From NCBI GenBank assembly GCA_015501595.1, contig JADNRX010000157.1, positions 1 to 64,000 of the forward strand: DNA of 64,000 bases, given 5' to 3'. Below the pieces are notes generated by a model, which did not search any database, had not been told where the DNA came from, and was given only the letters and a program-made list of their open reading frames with translations. Both the position numbers and the translations under genes were made by a program. Positions 46,592 to 59,429 of the stretch are shown here, in pieces; positions within the stretch are counted from its first letter, which is position 1; every line of letters begins with the position of its first letter. This stretch comes from Hymenopellis radicata. Taxonomy: Eukaryota > Basidiomycota > Agaricomycetes > Agaricales > Physalacriaceae.

Positions 46592-49201
46592 TCAGTCTTC
46601 TCCGCCAGACGACTCGCCCGCTTCGTATGACGGATCGTCATCGATATTTTCTTCGTAGCCTGCGTAGAAGTCGATGCTGCTTAGATCGAGTCGGCGTCTC
46701 CTCCTACGCTCGCGTGATGACAGGGGACCTGGATCAACGGTGTCCTCAGCTTTAGGGTGCATATTCGTCGTTGAATTGCTGTGGGTTGAGTTCGCACTAA
46801 GCTCCAACTTCTTCTCCTTCTTTTCCTTTCTAGGCTTAGGCGTCCAGTTGCGTCGTTTGGCAATGAGCTCTTCCACAAAAGCGTGATCATAAGAGGTGCA
46901 TCTCATTCCAAGGACTTTGATGCCCTAGTACAATATTAGCGACATGAATAAGGATGGCCAGTCAAGTGCGCAATCCTACCTCTTCTCCAGACGAAAGAGC
47001 CTTCACGATGTCCTGTCCGTCCAGTGCGTAACCTCTTCCAGCCCTAATCTCAGCCATTTCCAGCTGTTCCGCCTCAGGATCTACGGCGATTCCAAATTTT
47101 CGCAGCGCGACCCGTGCTCTCAGCGAGACGTACACATCCCGTTTGCGACTCATGGTACTAGCCAAGAGCTTGCCCCATGCGCGCTTGACGTCTTCTGGGA
47201 GTCCTTTGAACGTGGATCCTCTGAGCTCACCGACTACCTTGAATTCATACCCCCCAACATATTCCCACACGACGCGACCCGATTCCGACTCGTTCTGGCT
47301 AAAAAGCATACCACGGTGGGTTGGATATGATTTCAACTCGTGAAGTAAACATCAGTCCAGGCTGCCCAGGTGAAGCAACCACTGCTGGATTCATGATCCG
47401 CTTGGGGAAAGCGCACTTTATGCCAGAACGGAGCGTTTGAAGAAAAGTTTGGAGACTTCCACCGAATTCGTCGGTAATGAAGACTCGAGGAAAGTAAGCT
47501 CTTTTGGGAGCGGGATAGATTATGAAAGCAGGAAGAGTCAAATGCTTAATTCTCAGACTTCGGATGGTCGAAGATTCTCTCGGGAAGTCACGGAGAGCTT
47601 TAACTCTCAAGCTGCTGAAATCGTGTGTTCCGAAAGCCTCGTCCTTGTCGCTATGCGCTTCCTCCTCTGAATCAGAGGATGTTAAATCGGAGAGGTCGCT
47701 GAGATCGCCCTCCAGAGAGTGCATGGACTGGGGTATGGGCTAGACATGGTGCGTAAATCAGGGTATGCAAGAGGGAAATATATAAGAACCTCGGACGCGG
47801 AAGCAACACCTGAGGGCTGCACAGTGCGTTCGCGACTCATCGAGGCTGCTCTTTCTACAGCAGGCTCTGAATGAGAGACACGGAGTGCACCGGCACAAGG
47901 AGGATCATGCTTCTGGTCGTCGATGAAGGTGATATCTGATGCATGGTCGTCGAATGAGTCTGATGGCTGAAATACTGTCAGAACTTGCTAACGAAAACTT
48001 GAAGATGAGCAAATACACTTACAGGCACCACAGAAAAGCGTATTTCCTCTTTCTTGGCCTTTGGCTCTATCTTGGTTGCAAAAACGCTAGCTTTAGAGTC
48101 GTGTTTGGTCTCCTCCTCGTCAGGAAACTTCATGACAACGTCGATGTCATTACTTCCTTCTGATTTACCTCTTGATCTCCTTTGTCCATCGATGAAGGTG
48201 ATATCTGACGAATGGTCGTCGAATGAGTCTGATGGCTGAAATACTGTCAGAACTTGCTAACAAAAACTTGAAGAAGAGCAAATACACTTACAGGCACCAC
48301 AGAAAAGCGTATTTCCTCTTTCTTGGCCTTTGGCTCTATCTTGGTTGCAAAAACGCTAGCTTTAGAGTCGTGTTTGGCCTCCTCCTCGTCAGGAAACTTC
48401 ATGACAACGTCGATGTCATTACTTCCTTCTGATTTACCTCTTGATCTCCTTTGTCCGGTATTGGCGACGAGCTGAGAAATATAATGATTGGTTCGCATTA
48501 CGAATGAGTTAACAGCGCCGCCACCTACGTGAGGTGACGGCTCCTCTTCCTCGGAGGAGACCAGATCTATTACTTCATGGTGGGCGGGTGCGAGTGAAAC
48601 AACCGGACTCGAATGCTTGAGCTCGCGTTTGAGCTGAACTGGTGTCGACCGCGGCGTGGGCTATCATGCATTGAAGTTTGTTTTTAATCTCTGCATGACG
48701 GGGGCGCTGGACGTACAAAATTGTCGACATCTATTTCAGTGTCACTGACTTGCTTTTGTGGTCGTTTCCTTTTCCTTGTAGGAGTACTAGGCTCCGGCTA
48801 TGAACACAGGTTACCCTCCATTGGCAAGACGGAGTGTTATCAAAAACCCAATATACCTTCAACTCCTGCTTCAATCGAGGACGACTTATAGAGCCGAGGA
48901 GCAACATTCAACACTGACTAACGTACCGTCTGTGGAACATCAAGATCAAACAAGTTATGAAGAACTCGTGCATGCGTACTTTATGGCAGTGACAGGCCTG
49001 CGTGAGGTGCTCTATCATGCGCTTCGATTCAGCAAGCTCCCTCTCCAAATCTCTCCGCTGCAATTTCAACTGTTCATTCTCACAACGAAGACCAGATGCC
49101 TCGCGTTGCATGTCGTCGCGTTCTTGCCGAACTTCCAGCAACGAGCTCCGCAAGTTTTGATTATCAACGCGAAGGTATTGGACATTTTCCAACGCCGCCA
49201 T
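46592..49201 (-). CDS. DUF6697-domain protein with coiled-coil N-terminus
   Basis: Exon 1 (from 49201) is a coiled coil (MAALENVQYLRVDNQNLRSS, then heptads through LERELAESKRMIEHL). A Ser/Pro- and Lys-rich linker follows (VSSEEEEPSPHVGGGAVNSF, KIEPKAKKEE). The DUF6697 domain runs from about 47600 to 46840: FIIYPAPKRAYFPRVF, MNPAVVASPGQPGLMF, SESGRVVWEYVGGYEFKVVG, GLPEDVKRAWGKLL, VSLRARVALRKFGI and VLGMRCTSYDHAFVEELIAK, then a basic and acidic tail ending SSGGED. The function of this basidiomycete family is unknown. Between 47920 and 48456 a 269-bp unit that includes exon sequence is duplicated in tandem, so the mRNA structure there is uncertain. Confidence 0.78.
47920..48456. repeat. 269-bp tandem duplication (two copies)
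   Basis: Copy one is at 47920-48187 and copy two at 48189-48456. They differ at only a few positions. The unit begins TCGATGAAGGTGATATCTGA and ends GATCTCCTTTGTCC and covers an exon end and intron of the DUF6697 gene. Confidence 0.9.
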
Positions 49202-49359
49202 GCGTAAATAATTTGGAAGTGATTCGGGAGATGGTGGTTAACGTTGAAGACACCGCCGATTACATGAGATAGTCAAGAGATAGCCCCTGATCTGCCTCGG
49301 TGCTTGACAATACCGCGCACGCGACACGCCGTCTGAGGAAAATGAGCAAAAAAAATTGC

Positions 49360-49382
49360 AAAAAAAAAAAAAAAAAAAAAAA
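49360..49382 (+). repeat. Poly-A tract (23 A)
   Basis: An uninterrupted A run lies between the DUF6697 gene start and the TRAPPC11 gene end, next to other A-rich stretches. It might be a retroposition tail or simple slippage. Confidence 0.7.
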
Positions 49383-49444
49383 TCGAAAAAAAGGAAGATA
49401 AATGGTCCTATGTACAATACTGCATCCTCAATTTGAATCCACGT

Positions 49445-52400
49445 TCAAGGCGAAACGAATACAGTACCCACGACTGCCCGAGCGGTATTACTCTCCTTAT
49501 CCACCAGCGTCTCCGAGTCTTCATCCTTCTCTTCAACCTCCTCCCGTCTATAATCCAAACGGACATCTACAATCTTCACCGCTTCTTCCTCCGCTTCCGT
49601 CTCCTGCACCGCCTTCCTTCTATCTATAACCTTGATCCTGGGAAGCGCCACATGTCCGCACTCTATTGGAATGAGATTCCACATCATCTTCTCCTCAGAC
49701 CCAGGAAGGAGGATAGGAATGCGGCCATTGCGCAGGCCTGCTATGACGAAACCATCTGAAGGGTCAAGCTCGACGTGCACCGTGATATTGGCGGCTCGCG
49801 AAGGATGATTGTTGCGGATGATAAGACTGAGGGGCATGGTTTGGTGTAATCGAGCTGTTGGCGCAACATGCAGTAGGCCAATAAGCCCATCTGTTGGAGG
49901 TCGGAGAGATGGGAGTGACACGGTGCTCTTTGACGCGGGACCACGCGTTCCGTCCTTATGAATTCTTGGACGGTGTTAGAACACAGTGAAACGGAAATGA
50001 GGCTCTTCTGACCTTCTCCAATGTATCGCATAGTGGCCCACGCTCGGTATAGCAGGCGAGGGATATTCAGTAGGCGATAAACTAATACGGCACCAAGCGG
50101 AGAACTGGTCGCCAGGGAGATACTCGGAAGGAAGATCACTGTCGTCGTCATCTGAGGAGGCTTCAAGGACTTTGGCCTCCTCGTTATCCTTTTAAACGCT
50201 GAGTTGACGAGGCACTGGGACGGACGAAGGAACTGTACCTGTCGCTGAAGTGTCACTCTCTCCATCTCTATACTCCAGGACCTGTACACTCGATCATAAG
50301 GTTCACCTCAGCCTCTCCGCCTTGTCCATCATCCCAGAAGTCCTCATCGAAGGCTCGGAGGTCAGCCAGCCCCATCCATCCTTCAGTGACCGCCGATACA
50401 CAACGTCGTGTGTAATGCTCAGTGCTGCTACAGTAGGCACCACGACAGTCTTCAGAACCTCCGAGACGTCTTCAATGGCTCTCCGTTGAAACTCTTCTTC
50501 GATCTCGACTGCAAAGAGATATCGAGTATACGGTCTCCTGCCCCACCTGTACTAGTCAGATGTAAGACTCGTACGCAGTTCTCTCCAGGTGAGAGTGTTC
50601 CAAAGGGGACACCTTTGATGAAGCTCGAAGAGGATTCCCCATCGATGGAAATCGAGTTAACTAGAGCAATCGTTAGGCACAGTCCAGGATCAAGCACATT
50701 ATATTCTGACCAGCATCATCGATCTCGGTTGGTTGGAGAAGAATATCCACGAAGACCTCGAGGTCCTGATCATCCACATTAGTCACCTCGATGGTGATAG
50801 GATATTCTTCGTCTATACACGCAGGTGAAGGATGAGAGACATCCAATTCAACACTGTGAGATCGATATCGAACACTACAATTCGAAAGAACGTCAGATTC
50901 ACATTCGGCGGCAGATTCTTGCACTCACAAAACCGAGGATGGATCGTCCCGCTTTACATCGAGGAACCGCGGAGGCGATACGCACGACAGCCACCTATGT
51001 GATAGCGGCCGAGGGGAACCGGTTCGGGAACTCGTCGGGTCCAAAGGAATCTGAATGTTCCAAGCTCCGTGCACCAATGTCAAGAGGAACTCTTCCACTC
51101 TCAGCGTAGTCGGAACATGAGAAACCATAGCGCCTGATAGGATCAGGCTCGAGCCGTGCTGCCACCTTAAGCTAGTCTCAAGCGTTTTCGCCTCCTCCGA
51201 TATGGTTCCCAAGCTTAGATAGCGGCTCGAAGTATTGGAACTCTCCCCGTCGACATGCTGTAGAGTGATGGGACCATACGTACCAGCAAACGCTATAGTC
51301 AGAGACGTGAACGGTAAATCGGAAATTGCCACGTCTTCTGGAGCGGTGATTGTCAACTGGAACGCCGCCGCTTCCCCGACTTTGACTTCCGTTTGCCAAA
51401 AGACAACATCACAATCAACTAGAGTCAACGTCAGCGAACGGAACACCGGCAAGATATATCACACTTGCAAATTGGCTGTGACTCTGATGAGTCGATGAGG
51501 AGAGGCTCATCAGGCGTTGTCGGAACTGTGCTCTGGAACGCCACTTAATTCGGGTTTAAACTCCGTGCACTGTTCAAGATGTACCTTCAACACCTCCAAT
51601 AAATCACCTTGTAGAGTTCCCGGTTCATCGACGTCTTCAAGTCCTAGATCTGAAGTTGAAGCGAGAAGAGAAGAAGCATAGGAAGCAAGACGCCCACCAT
51701 GTCCCAACATCTCGATCAACAATCGCACACTCAACTCGACGTCACCGAGCTGCTGCACACATGCGTACCAAGTCGTCAATAAAGGCCGAAGCATAGTGTC
51801 CCAGCTTTCCCGGCGATATGTCCTTGCGATGCGCTCAAAGAATCTTAGAAGCAAGTCAGCACCAACTTCCGCACAGAACCATTAACCACGAACCGGACGG
51901 CCATGTCAAACTTTCCAGAATCGAAGTAAGTTTGTCCAATTCTATAGGCAATCCAAAGCGTCAACCTCGCCTGACTTGTACTCTGCGGGATATTGGGAGT
52001 GTGTTTCTTGAACAGCTCATAGGCTTTTGTATACAGCTGTGCCAAGTTAGCTTCAAGTCATAGAAATAGAATAGAAGCGTACTTCAAGGATGATGACGAG
52101 ATGGTCAACTTTTTTCTCATTCGCAAATCCCGGAGAAGATGAGATACCATGTTCTGTAGCCTATACAAGAATGGTGTCAATCCTCGTGAAAAGTTCCAAA
52201 ACACCGTTACCTCTGCTTCAAGTGTGGCCAAAAACCGTTCCCGTCGCATTTCAGTGCAACGCGCCGCCATATAGTAGTAAAATCCAGGGTGTTGCAATGC
52301 ATGACTCGGATTGAGCCCGAGCGAGCGTAGGCCGTCTATCTCGAGAGCAGGGGTGGACCCACGCGATGCCGCCTGAGGCGAGCTACTAGAAAGTAACGAA

Positions 52401-53923
52401 TTTAACGCGTTTGTGAAGGCGACCGGTTGGTGAGAAGGTATTATCAGGGAGGAGTGGGTTCCTTGTTCCATGAGCTCAGACAGAATTCGATATCTAAGGG
52501 GATGATCAACGCCATCCTTGGTTTGAAAGTCAAAATTCTCACTGTCGAGCTATCCAACTCCAGTACTCAAAAGTATCTTCACCTATACTCCACCCTCTTG
52601 AAAGATCGCCAAATTTTCGTATGTGCGTGGTATGATGAGACAGAGCAAGTGCATGCTCGTTATTGTACATATACAACTTGACGATCTACAATAAATGTCA
52701 GAAAGCTATACGGTTGAACGCAAACAAGATGCATGCACCTTGACATTAATGCAGTCCGCAAGCACCTTCGCTTCCGCCCAGCGTTTCGTGCGTGGCGGGA
52801 GGATGGCAATGGACCCAAACATGACCGCGAGCACTTCGTAAGCGTCCTGATAGTGTCTATACCGTTCTTGTCAACGGTAAAGAAACGTCAAAGGAGACAG
52901 AACGCACTTCAATGCGACTTCATCTTCGCCCCGAAACTCGGCGAAGCATGCCATTTTGTACTCGTAACGTACGGTCCATCCCTCGGGTCGAAGAGGCCGT
53001 GGACCGCCAGCTGCCCCAAGAGGACTGATCGGATTGGAATATGAAGAGAGCGCCTGCGTATGTCTATTCCGCTTGCGCCGAACACGTTTAGAATGGGATG
53101 TATAGTACTCCACTGCAGGCTCGTAGAGAGCTTGTTGTAAACTGTCAAGAAATAGTCACAAAGTTGAATTAGCATCAACAAAACTGCATACGCACCTCTG
53201 AACAAAATCACCAAGCTCAGCCTGGCTGACAGGACTCAACACGAACAGCGCCGCTCTCGCATCCAGCCCGCTCTGCTTCCTGATGAACGTCAGCCGCGCA
53301 TCCAGCGACGGATCGTCCAGCATCCTCCGGCTCGCCAGCAACACCACCGTCAACTTTATGCCGCGTTCATTCGTAGACTTCTTCCGCAGCGCAATATACG
53401 CCGCCAGGTCTGCGTCGCGCTTGCGCTCCTCCTGCTCCCTATCGCGTTCCCTATCTGGGTCCGCCCCGTCCAATGGTGATCGCGGCGCCGTCTGAGGGTA
53501 CTCGAATATGCGCATGAACAACACGAACACAGACGGAACAAGCGTCGTGTGTTTTCGTATCCATATTGGCGCAATTAGGCCGTCTGGATGGAGAGGTGAC
53601 GACGGGGTAAGGGGAGATAGCGGCGAGTGCACAGGAACATGCGGGGAATCATCGTTTGGCGCCATCTTGCGCGGCGGAAAGCGCAGGTCGCGGTCAACGA
53701 GAATCACTTGGAACGATTTGGCCTTTTCGGGCTGCCAGATTGCTACTTTGCGCTGACTGAGCAGCGCATCGCGCAGCCGCATGGTGAGGACCGCGAATGC
53801 ATCTTGCGACTTGGATGTGGTCGACGGCGCCGGCGACGATGGTGGGACCAACGGAGCATCAAGGCCAGCCACAAACATCACTGGCGCCAGTTGTACGAGT
53901 AATTCCGGTGGATAGGAATTCAT
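49445..53923 (-). CDS. TRAPP complex subunit 11 (foie gras/gryzun)
   Basis: A long multi-exon gene. The start MNSYPPELLVQLAPVMFVAG is followed by DAFAVLTMRLRDALL, IWQPEKAKSFQVILVDRDLR and FPPRKM, the conserved N-terminus of TRAPPC11. The foie-gras domain appears as alpha-solenoid sequence (HALQHPGFYYYMAARCTEMR, AQLYTKAYELFKKHTPNI, LWIAYRIGQTYFDSGKFDMA). The C-terminal gryzun/Ig-like part has beta-sandwich stretches (VLLPGSEEKMMWNLIPIECG, LPRIKVIDRR) and ends at 49445. TRAPPC11 acts in ER-Golgi and Golgi traffic and in lipid-linked oligosaccharide and autophagy functions. A poorly conserved insert with Arg/Glu-rich sequence (RERDREQEERKRDAD) lies near residue 150. Exon borders between 50,000 and 52,800 were not all fixed. 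Confidence 0.85.
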
Positions 53924-54087
53924 TTTGCATTGACGACCGAAATCGTGATGATGGTAGGAGGGTAAGCTCGACTTTACGCGTCACAAAAATCTTGAACATC
54001 ATAGTTGGTACAGAGTGAATAAAGGCATACAGAGACTGGCTACTACAGTAGAGTACATAGAACAGCAACACATACATGCGTGCATGA

Positions 54088-57000
54088 TCATGGTCCAGGT
54101 GCATCGTGCCAAGTTCCCCTACCTCTTCCTCTTCCCCTCCCTCGCCCACGTTGATGGTACCCATTGTATCCATAATCATTCGGCGGAACAGGCTTTATAC
54201 CATCCCGTGAATTCGCGTATCGCGGGCTTGCACTGCGGTCCTGGCTAGCGTCTCTTCGGCTACGCTTTGGGTCCCTCCCTCTCCCAGAGTATTGACTCCC
54301 AGATGGGCTGGGACTACGTCTCGAGTACTGGCTCATACCGGAGTCACGTCTTGAGCCATTCGAGTACCCACGATACGGACTCCTGCTCCTCTTGCGGTTA
54401 TCGTATTTATCGCGATTACCACCACCACCGCCACCTCCTTTCCTATTTCCCCAGCCACTATCTCTCTCTCGTTCACGAGTCCGATTCCAAGTCTCGTCAT
54501 CTACAGGCTCGCGTTTCACAGGAACATACGTAGCGAGACCACCAGGACCATGTCCCCCAGTGTATCCAAAGAAGTCGGCGTTTGAGGCGGGGGTGTATTT
54601 CCCAGTTGAAGAAACACTATGACCATGACCATTCATGGCGGACGGGGCACTCGCTGGCGGCGGACCAGTACCACCATTAGGATACCTTGAATCATATCCA
54701 TTGCTATAGTTGTCATTGTTGTTGTGATTGTGAGGCGGCTGCGAGGTATACCCATATCCATATGACGGGTCTTGGCTGAAAGAAGAATAGCGACCATAAC
54801 CATTTATGGGGTTGCCAGTGGGTGGGGCACTGAGCGGCGGAGGACCATAACCATTTACAGAGTGGCCGCTCGGCGGGGCACTGTGAGGAGGAATGGGTAG
54901 CGGTATTGGTATCGGGATACCCTCCGACCTCGGTTGCGCAGAGATAGAGCTACCTGCATTCGTGTGCAATCTGGGATCTCTGGACTGCTGTACCTGATGA
55001 GCGAGCGTAGGGAGAGGCGCCGAAAGAGGCGGCGGGCCAGCCTCTTCCACTTTAGCTCGAGCAGCGCGAATCGGAGCAAAGATAGCGTCGAAATCTAACG
55101 GTTCCTCCTTGATCTTAATAGGTGGGGATATAGGGGCGACTGTTGGAGGTGGTGCTGCAGCCGGAGGATGTGGTGGTGGAGCACTAACCTGCGCTGCCGG
55201 GAGGGATTGAGGCTGCGGTACCATAGGAGGCGCAGGGTGGACAGCAGACACCGGCGTCGACGGCGCAGGATCAGGATCAGTAACGGACACCGGACTGGAT
55301 TTTACAGGGACAACGGGAGTCTTTGGAATGCGCGGCAGAGGTGTCCGACTGAGAGAGGGAGGAAGAATAGTAGGGGACCCTTGTACACTGTTGTTGGTAC
55401 TAGGAGGCTGAGACGGAGGCTTCATCTTGTGTCGTGGTATGACGGTTTGCTTCGAATTGGGCGAATTGAATGAAAGAGAAATCTTTGGCTTCTGAGCCAA
55501 CTTTGGCAGCTTGGGAGGAGGAGGGGTAGCAACTTCCGCTGGGCCTGTCGTGGTCGATGGTTTCCTCTTCATGGCGATAGGTACCGATGGCGTGGTTGCA
55601 GTTGGTGTCGGCTCTACTGCTTTTGGAGGAGCAGGCTTGGGTTTCGGTACAGTGACAGTTTTGACAGGTTTCGCTTTGATCTTGACCGTCTTACTACCCT
55701 CCCACTCTTCGCTTTCTTCGCCGGAGTCATCGATTCGTTTCCTCTTCCTAGTCGTTTTGACGGGTGTCTTCGTCTTCGCTTTCCTCGGTAACGGTGGTAG
55801 AGCAGGTATTTCCTCCACGTCGCTGTCAGAATCTACGACGATTTTCCGCTTCGGGAGCGCGGCTTTAGCTTTGGAAGTGGAAGCCGAAGGAACGGCATCG
55901 ACTTTCTGCTCGCCTTGCGTCTTGCCCTTCTTCTGCCTCGCCCGCAGTGCATCGGCAGCAGAGATCTCCCCATTGGCCAACTTTTCTTTAGCCAGTTTCT
56001 GAATGGTGGCCATCATGGATTTGTACACCTTCGTGTTGAATCGAATGTCGTCGTGGGTTTCACGAACGGAAGTTCGCAGCTTCTTGATAGCATTGCTCAG
56101 CTGGCGGAACGACATCTGGGAACGACACAGGAAGACGAGATATGTGATCATCACGAATTCGACGGGAGCCACCTTGATGCCTTGTAAGGGTGCGTTCAAT
56201 TTTTCGTCCCGCATAAGCTCCAAAAAGGTGTCAACAGCACTGTCCATGTCTTTCTTCAGCGCAGGGGAGAGCGGGCCTTTCAGCCAAACCTCCAGTTTCT
56301 CGGCACCTGGCTGCGCAGGAATTTTCGGGCTCGCCTGGATTAGATACATAACCTGGGAAATTGAAAGGTAATCCCGACCACGCGCTGTGTCTCGGTTGAG
56401 GTCCAAGTCCGTTTCAAGGCGGCCTTGTAATTCCCGTATATAACTAGGCAAAGGTCCACTCAGCGCCTGCAGACGTTCCGCCGGGGTCAACTGCACGCCT
56501 AGTTGAACGCGCTGATTCCGAGATATAACTTCAGCAACACACCGATTCACAATTGAATAACGTACCCTGAATATTTCTCGCTCTTGGTCCTCTGTTAGAT
56601 CATCATATTCAACACAAGTTAGCTGCTTGTTATCGAAGCGGGTCTTGAGATGCGGGGGTAGTCCGCCGGCACCCCTGTTATTGGACGGCGACTTGTACCA
56701 ATATTTCTCTTTGGTGACACTGGCGCACGGTGAGCATCAAAATCTTCTTGCATGTGCAGGTAACTCACGAATCCTTATCTAAGACACAGAATGCCACGGT
56801 CAGCAGCTGAAAGAGGGCCAGAAACCGGCTTACGCATGATCTAGGACACTGTCAGAGAAATGCGTTGCTATTGATGGGTTGTATCCTCACTTGGTTATCC
56901 ATGAATCTACGCGCCGCGATGAGACATTGGGAACAACCGGGTGAATGGGATACGCACCTTTGGATACTGACAAGTCGCTGCTTCCCGTCGATACATGTAC

Positions 57001-57479
57001 GTCTTTCTTCGCCATCCTCGTGAACAGAGACAGCTGATTGTCCCCTCAGTCGATGTTGAACATTCTTCAGATGGAGGAACTTACCAAATATCAGAGGGGG
57101 GATGTAGTAGTTGTTCATGAGGGAATCGATGAGCTGAACTTGTCGTGAATCGAGCCAGACGGGGTCTTGGTTTCTTTAGGACTGCCCGTCTTGTGATATG
57201 GAACTTGAGGCCCACCTCTCTGGTACTCGGGATCAAGATCCAGCAAGTTCTGGTACACTTTCTCTACACGTGAACGCATTTTAACAAAAGGTGCGGGAGA
57301 AAGGCGGGAGACGCACTATAGAGAGAGTCGACAGAATACTGCACTGTGCGTGGTGGCCTCAATGCAGGCAGCGGTATTTTCTTCTTCTTCGCTCTGCCCG
57401 CGGTCACCTTTGCCAGCGGAATGTCCTCCTCGTCGGAGCTGGTGAGCTCTGTCAAATCCGAGTCGTCTGAGAACGACAT
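54088..57479 (-). CDS. DUF262/ParB-like (GmrSD N-domain) protein with long disordered tail
   Basis: Start MSFSDDSDLTELTSSDEED. The N-terminal domain has QYSVDSLY, LLDLDPEYQR, DPVWLDSRQVQLIDSLMNNY with YIPPLIF, and RTCIDGKQRLVSIQRFMD; then KYWYKSPSNNRG, TCVEYDDLTEDQEREIFR and VQLGVQLTPAERLQAL. DPEYQR, IPPLIF and DGKQR are the DUF262 motifs known from the bacterial GmrSD restriction enzymes; DGKQR is the nucleotide-binding/hydrolysis motif. The helical region to about residue 480 resembles the fungal version of the family. After it come about 550 residues of low-complexity K/P/S/G- and RGG-type sequence (RGRGRGRGRG near the end), a typical nucleic-acid-binding tail. Its role in fungi is unknown. 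The large 3' exon is 56550 or slightly upstream to 54088; the 5' part has at least five small exons. Confidence 0.8.
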
Positions 57480-57773
57480 GAGAACGAGGGGCAAGAACGG
57501 TGGTGGTGGATAAGTGTAGAAACGAAGCTGCCTAATTGGGCGTTTCGATTGTCATCTTTAGGGTCCATGAAATCATCTATTGTCAAAGGTCGCATGGACC
57601 AAGGGATTACGCTGAAAAGCCCATAGCTTATTATACTTTGGTTATACTTAGGACCAACAGCTTGAATATCTCGAGATTCTCCGAAACTCCGATAACATAA
57701 GGATCATTTGGACAAGGACTACTCTCCAGACTAGACTATAGCTCCAGAAACCAGTAAAGCACTCTAAAGCACT

Positions 57774-58922
57774 TCAAGAAAGGGAGACACTATACGCCGT
57801 CGTAACCAGATTCGCCGCTCCGGTAAATGGCTCAGTGCCGGCTTGAATGGATTGAACGTACTGTTGACAGATCCTTGATCAATCACTTCTTCTTCTAAGA
57901 TTGAACAATCAAACGTACCTGAGTCGAAGCCACGCCCTGGCTCGCCACGATGTATGCTATCACATAGTCGTCAAGCTCAAGCTAAAGACCAATGATCGTC
58001 AACTCACTGAAGAAATCCTTCAAATCCACATTAAAGTCGTTGATTTCCGTCAGGCTGACGAACGAGAGAACCTGCCAGTTCGTGTTGGGGCCCTTCCATA
58101 AGTTCCAGGTATGTCCGGCGACGTTGACGCCTGTGACAATCTGCGAACCGACAGGCTGAATGCTGTGAATAACGGTAAGCAAGAAACAATAATATAATGA
58201 GAGAGTTCGCCTACCCTCCAAGACCAGACAGCCAAATCATGCTACATAACTAGTATGTTAGATCCTTGATTGGTCACTGGAGCACTAGAGCTTACATCTC
58301 ATAAGACGAGTTTGTTGATGCAGGTTGCCCTACCTGCTGTACACCAGTCCAAATATCGTATCTAGAAAATGTTTGAGCGGAGTTAGTAAGGAAAAAGAAG
58401 GACCTACGAGACATCAGCGCGGATTGGGTTAGACTGGGTTGCATAGTTCCACGTCCAAGTGGTGGGTGCAGTCTGAATGTTCGCCAACTACAATATAGCG
58501 TTCATTATCTCAGTCGGACTCCGCAAAGTAGCGGATAAAAATGTACCTGGATACCCTTCGCAGTCGTTGATTCGACATTCGCGTCTGCAACTGATCTTCA
58601 GTAGTTACGAGATGCCAACACAAATTTGACCCACAGCTCTTAACACTGTTCTGGTTGTTGGCCCATGTCCAGTTAGTGGTCCATGCGACGGTATTGGCCG
58701 ACGAGCTCGTCAAAGTCGAAGACTGCGACCCGACGCCAGCGGCTGAATCCCTCGTCATTTGTTTATCCGGCAACGAAGGCGAGTGTCACACTCACTGGCA
58801 CCCCAGAGATTCTGGCATAGAGTATACGATCCAGCGGGAAGACAGTCGAATTGGCCTGAGATCGTCTGCGCAAAAGCAGACGCGACCAGAAGCGAGATGG
58901 CGGAGAGAACAGTCAACTGCAT
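57774..58922 (-). CDS. Secreted GH12 endoglucanase/xyloglucanase
   Basis: ATG 58922 (or MDFST- at 58937) starts the signal peptide MQLTVLSAISLLVASAFAQT. The mature protein begins ISGQFDCLPAGSYTLCQNLWG, as in GH12. Then come NTVAWTTNWTWANNQNSVKS, WTWNYATQSNPIRADVSYDI, SSYEIMIWLSGLGG (nucleophile Glu; its exon joint is ATC split across the intron at about 58290-58250), TWNLWKGPNTNWQVLSFV, INDFNVDLKDFF, TYIVASQGVASTQYVQSIQ and AGTEPFTG (acid/base Glu), ending at 57774. Both catalytic glutamates and the disulfide cysteines are present, so it should be active on beta-glucan or xyloglucan outside the cell. About seven small exons are needed, with introns of around 50 nt. Confidence 0.88.
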
Positions 58923-59429
58923 TGTACTGAAGTCCAACGCATCTTGCCCAGCAATTTATAAGACCCCAGATTCTCCGGGCAATGACGCGAGTTGTATGAG
59001 GCGCAACGCAGTCGGCTGTATATGCTGACAGCGAAGGCATGTCTAAAGTTATGATCTCCGACGGAGCACCCAAAGCTTTTCTTCGGTGATATTGAGCTTG
59101 AATCAGGCCTCACTGTATTAACGATCATAGGTTGGGGCACCTCACATGAGATCTACACGGAAGTCAGGAGATGAGAGACGTACTTCGCGACTCACTTCGA
59201 GGTATATCCCAGTGGTATATATTCGGTGCCACGCTCAGATGACCGCGAGCTTAGGCGGGCACCAACTCTGTCTGCGACCAACGTCGCTGTATTCGAGGTG
59301 AGCAATTGTGTCACTACCTTCTCAGGTGGCATCATTTATCCGGTTCAAAAGTTGTTAGCGTGGCGTCATTCGACAAGCGCAAACGTGAGAACACGACTTT
59401 GATTTAAGCGGACCTTATAGGAAACTTCA

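Noticed and set aside
54267..56371. Plus-strand frames across the DUF262 gene tail
   Set aside because: They are shadows of low-complexity coding sequence on the minus strand.
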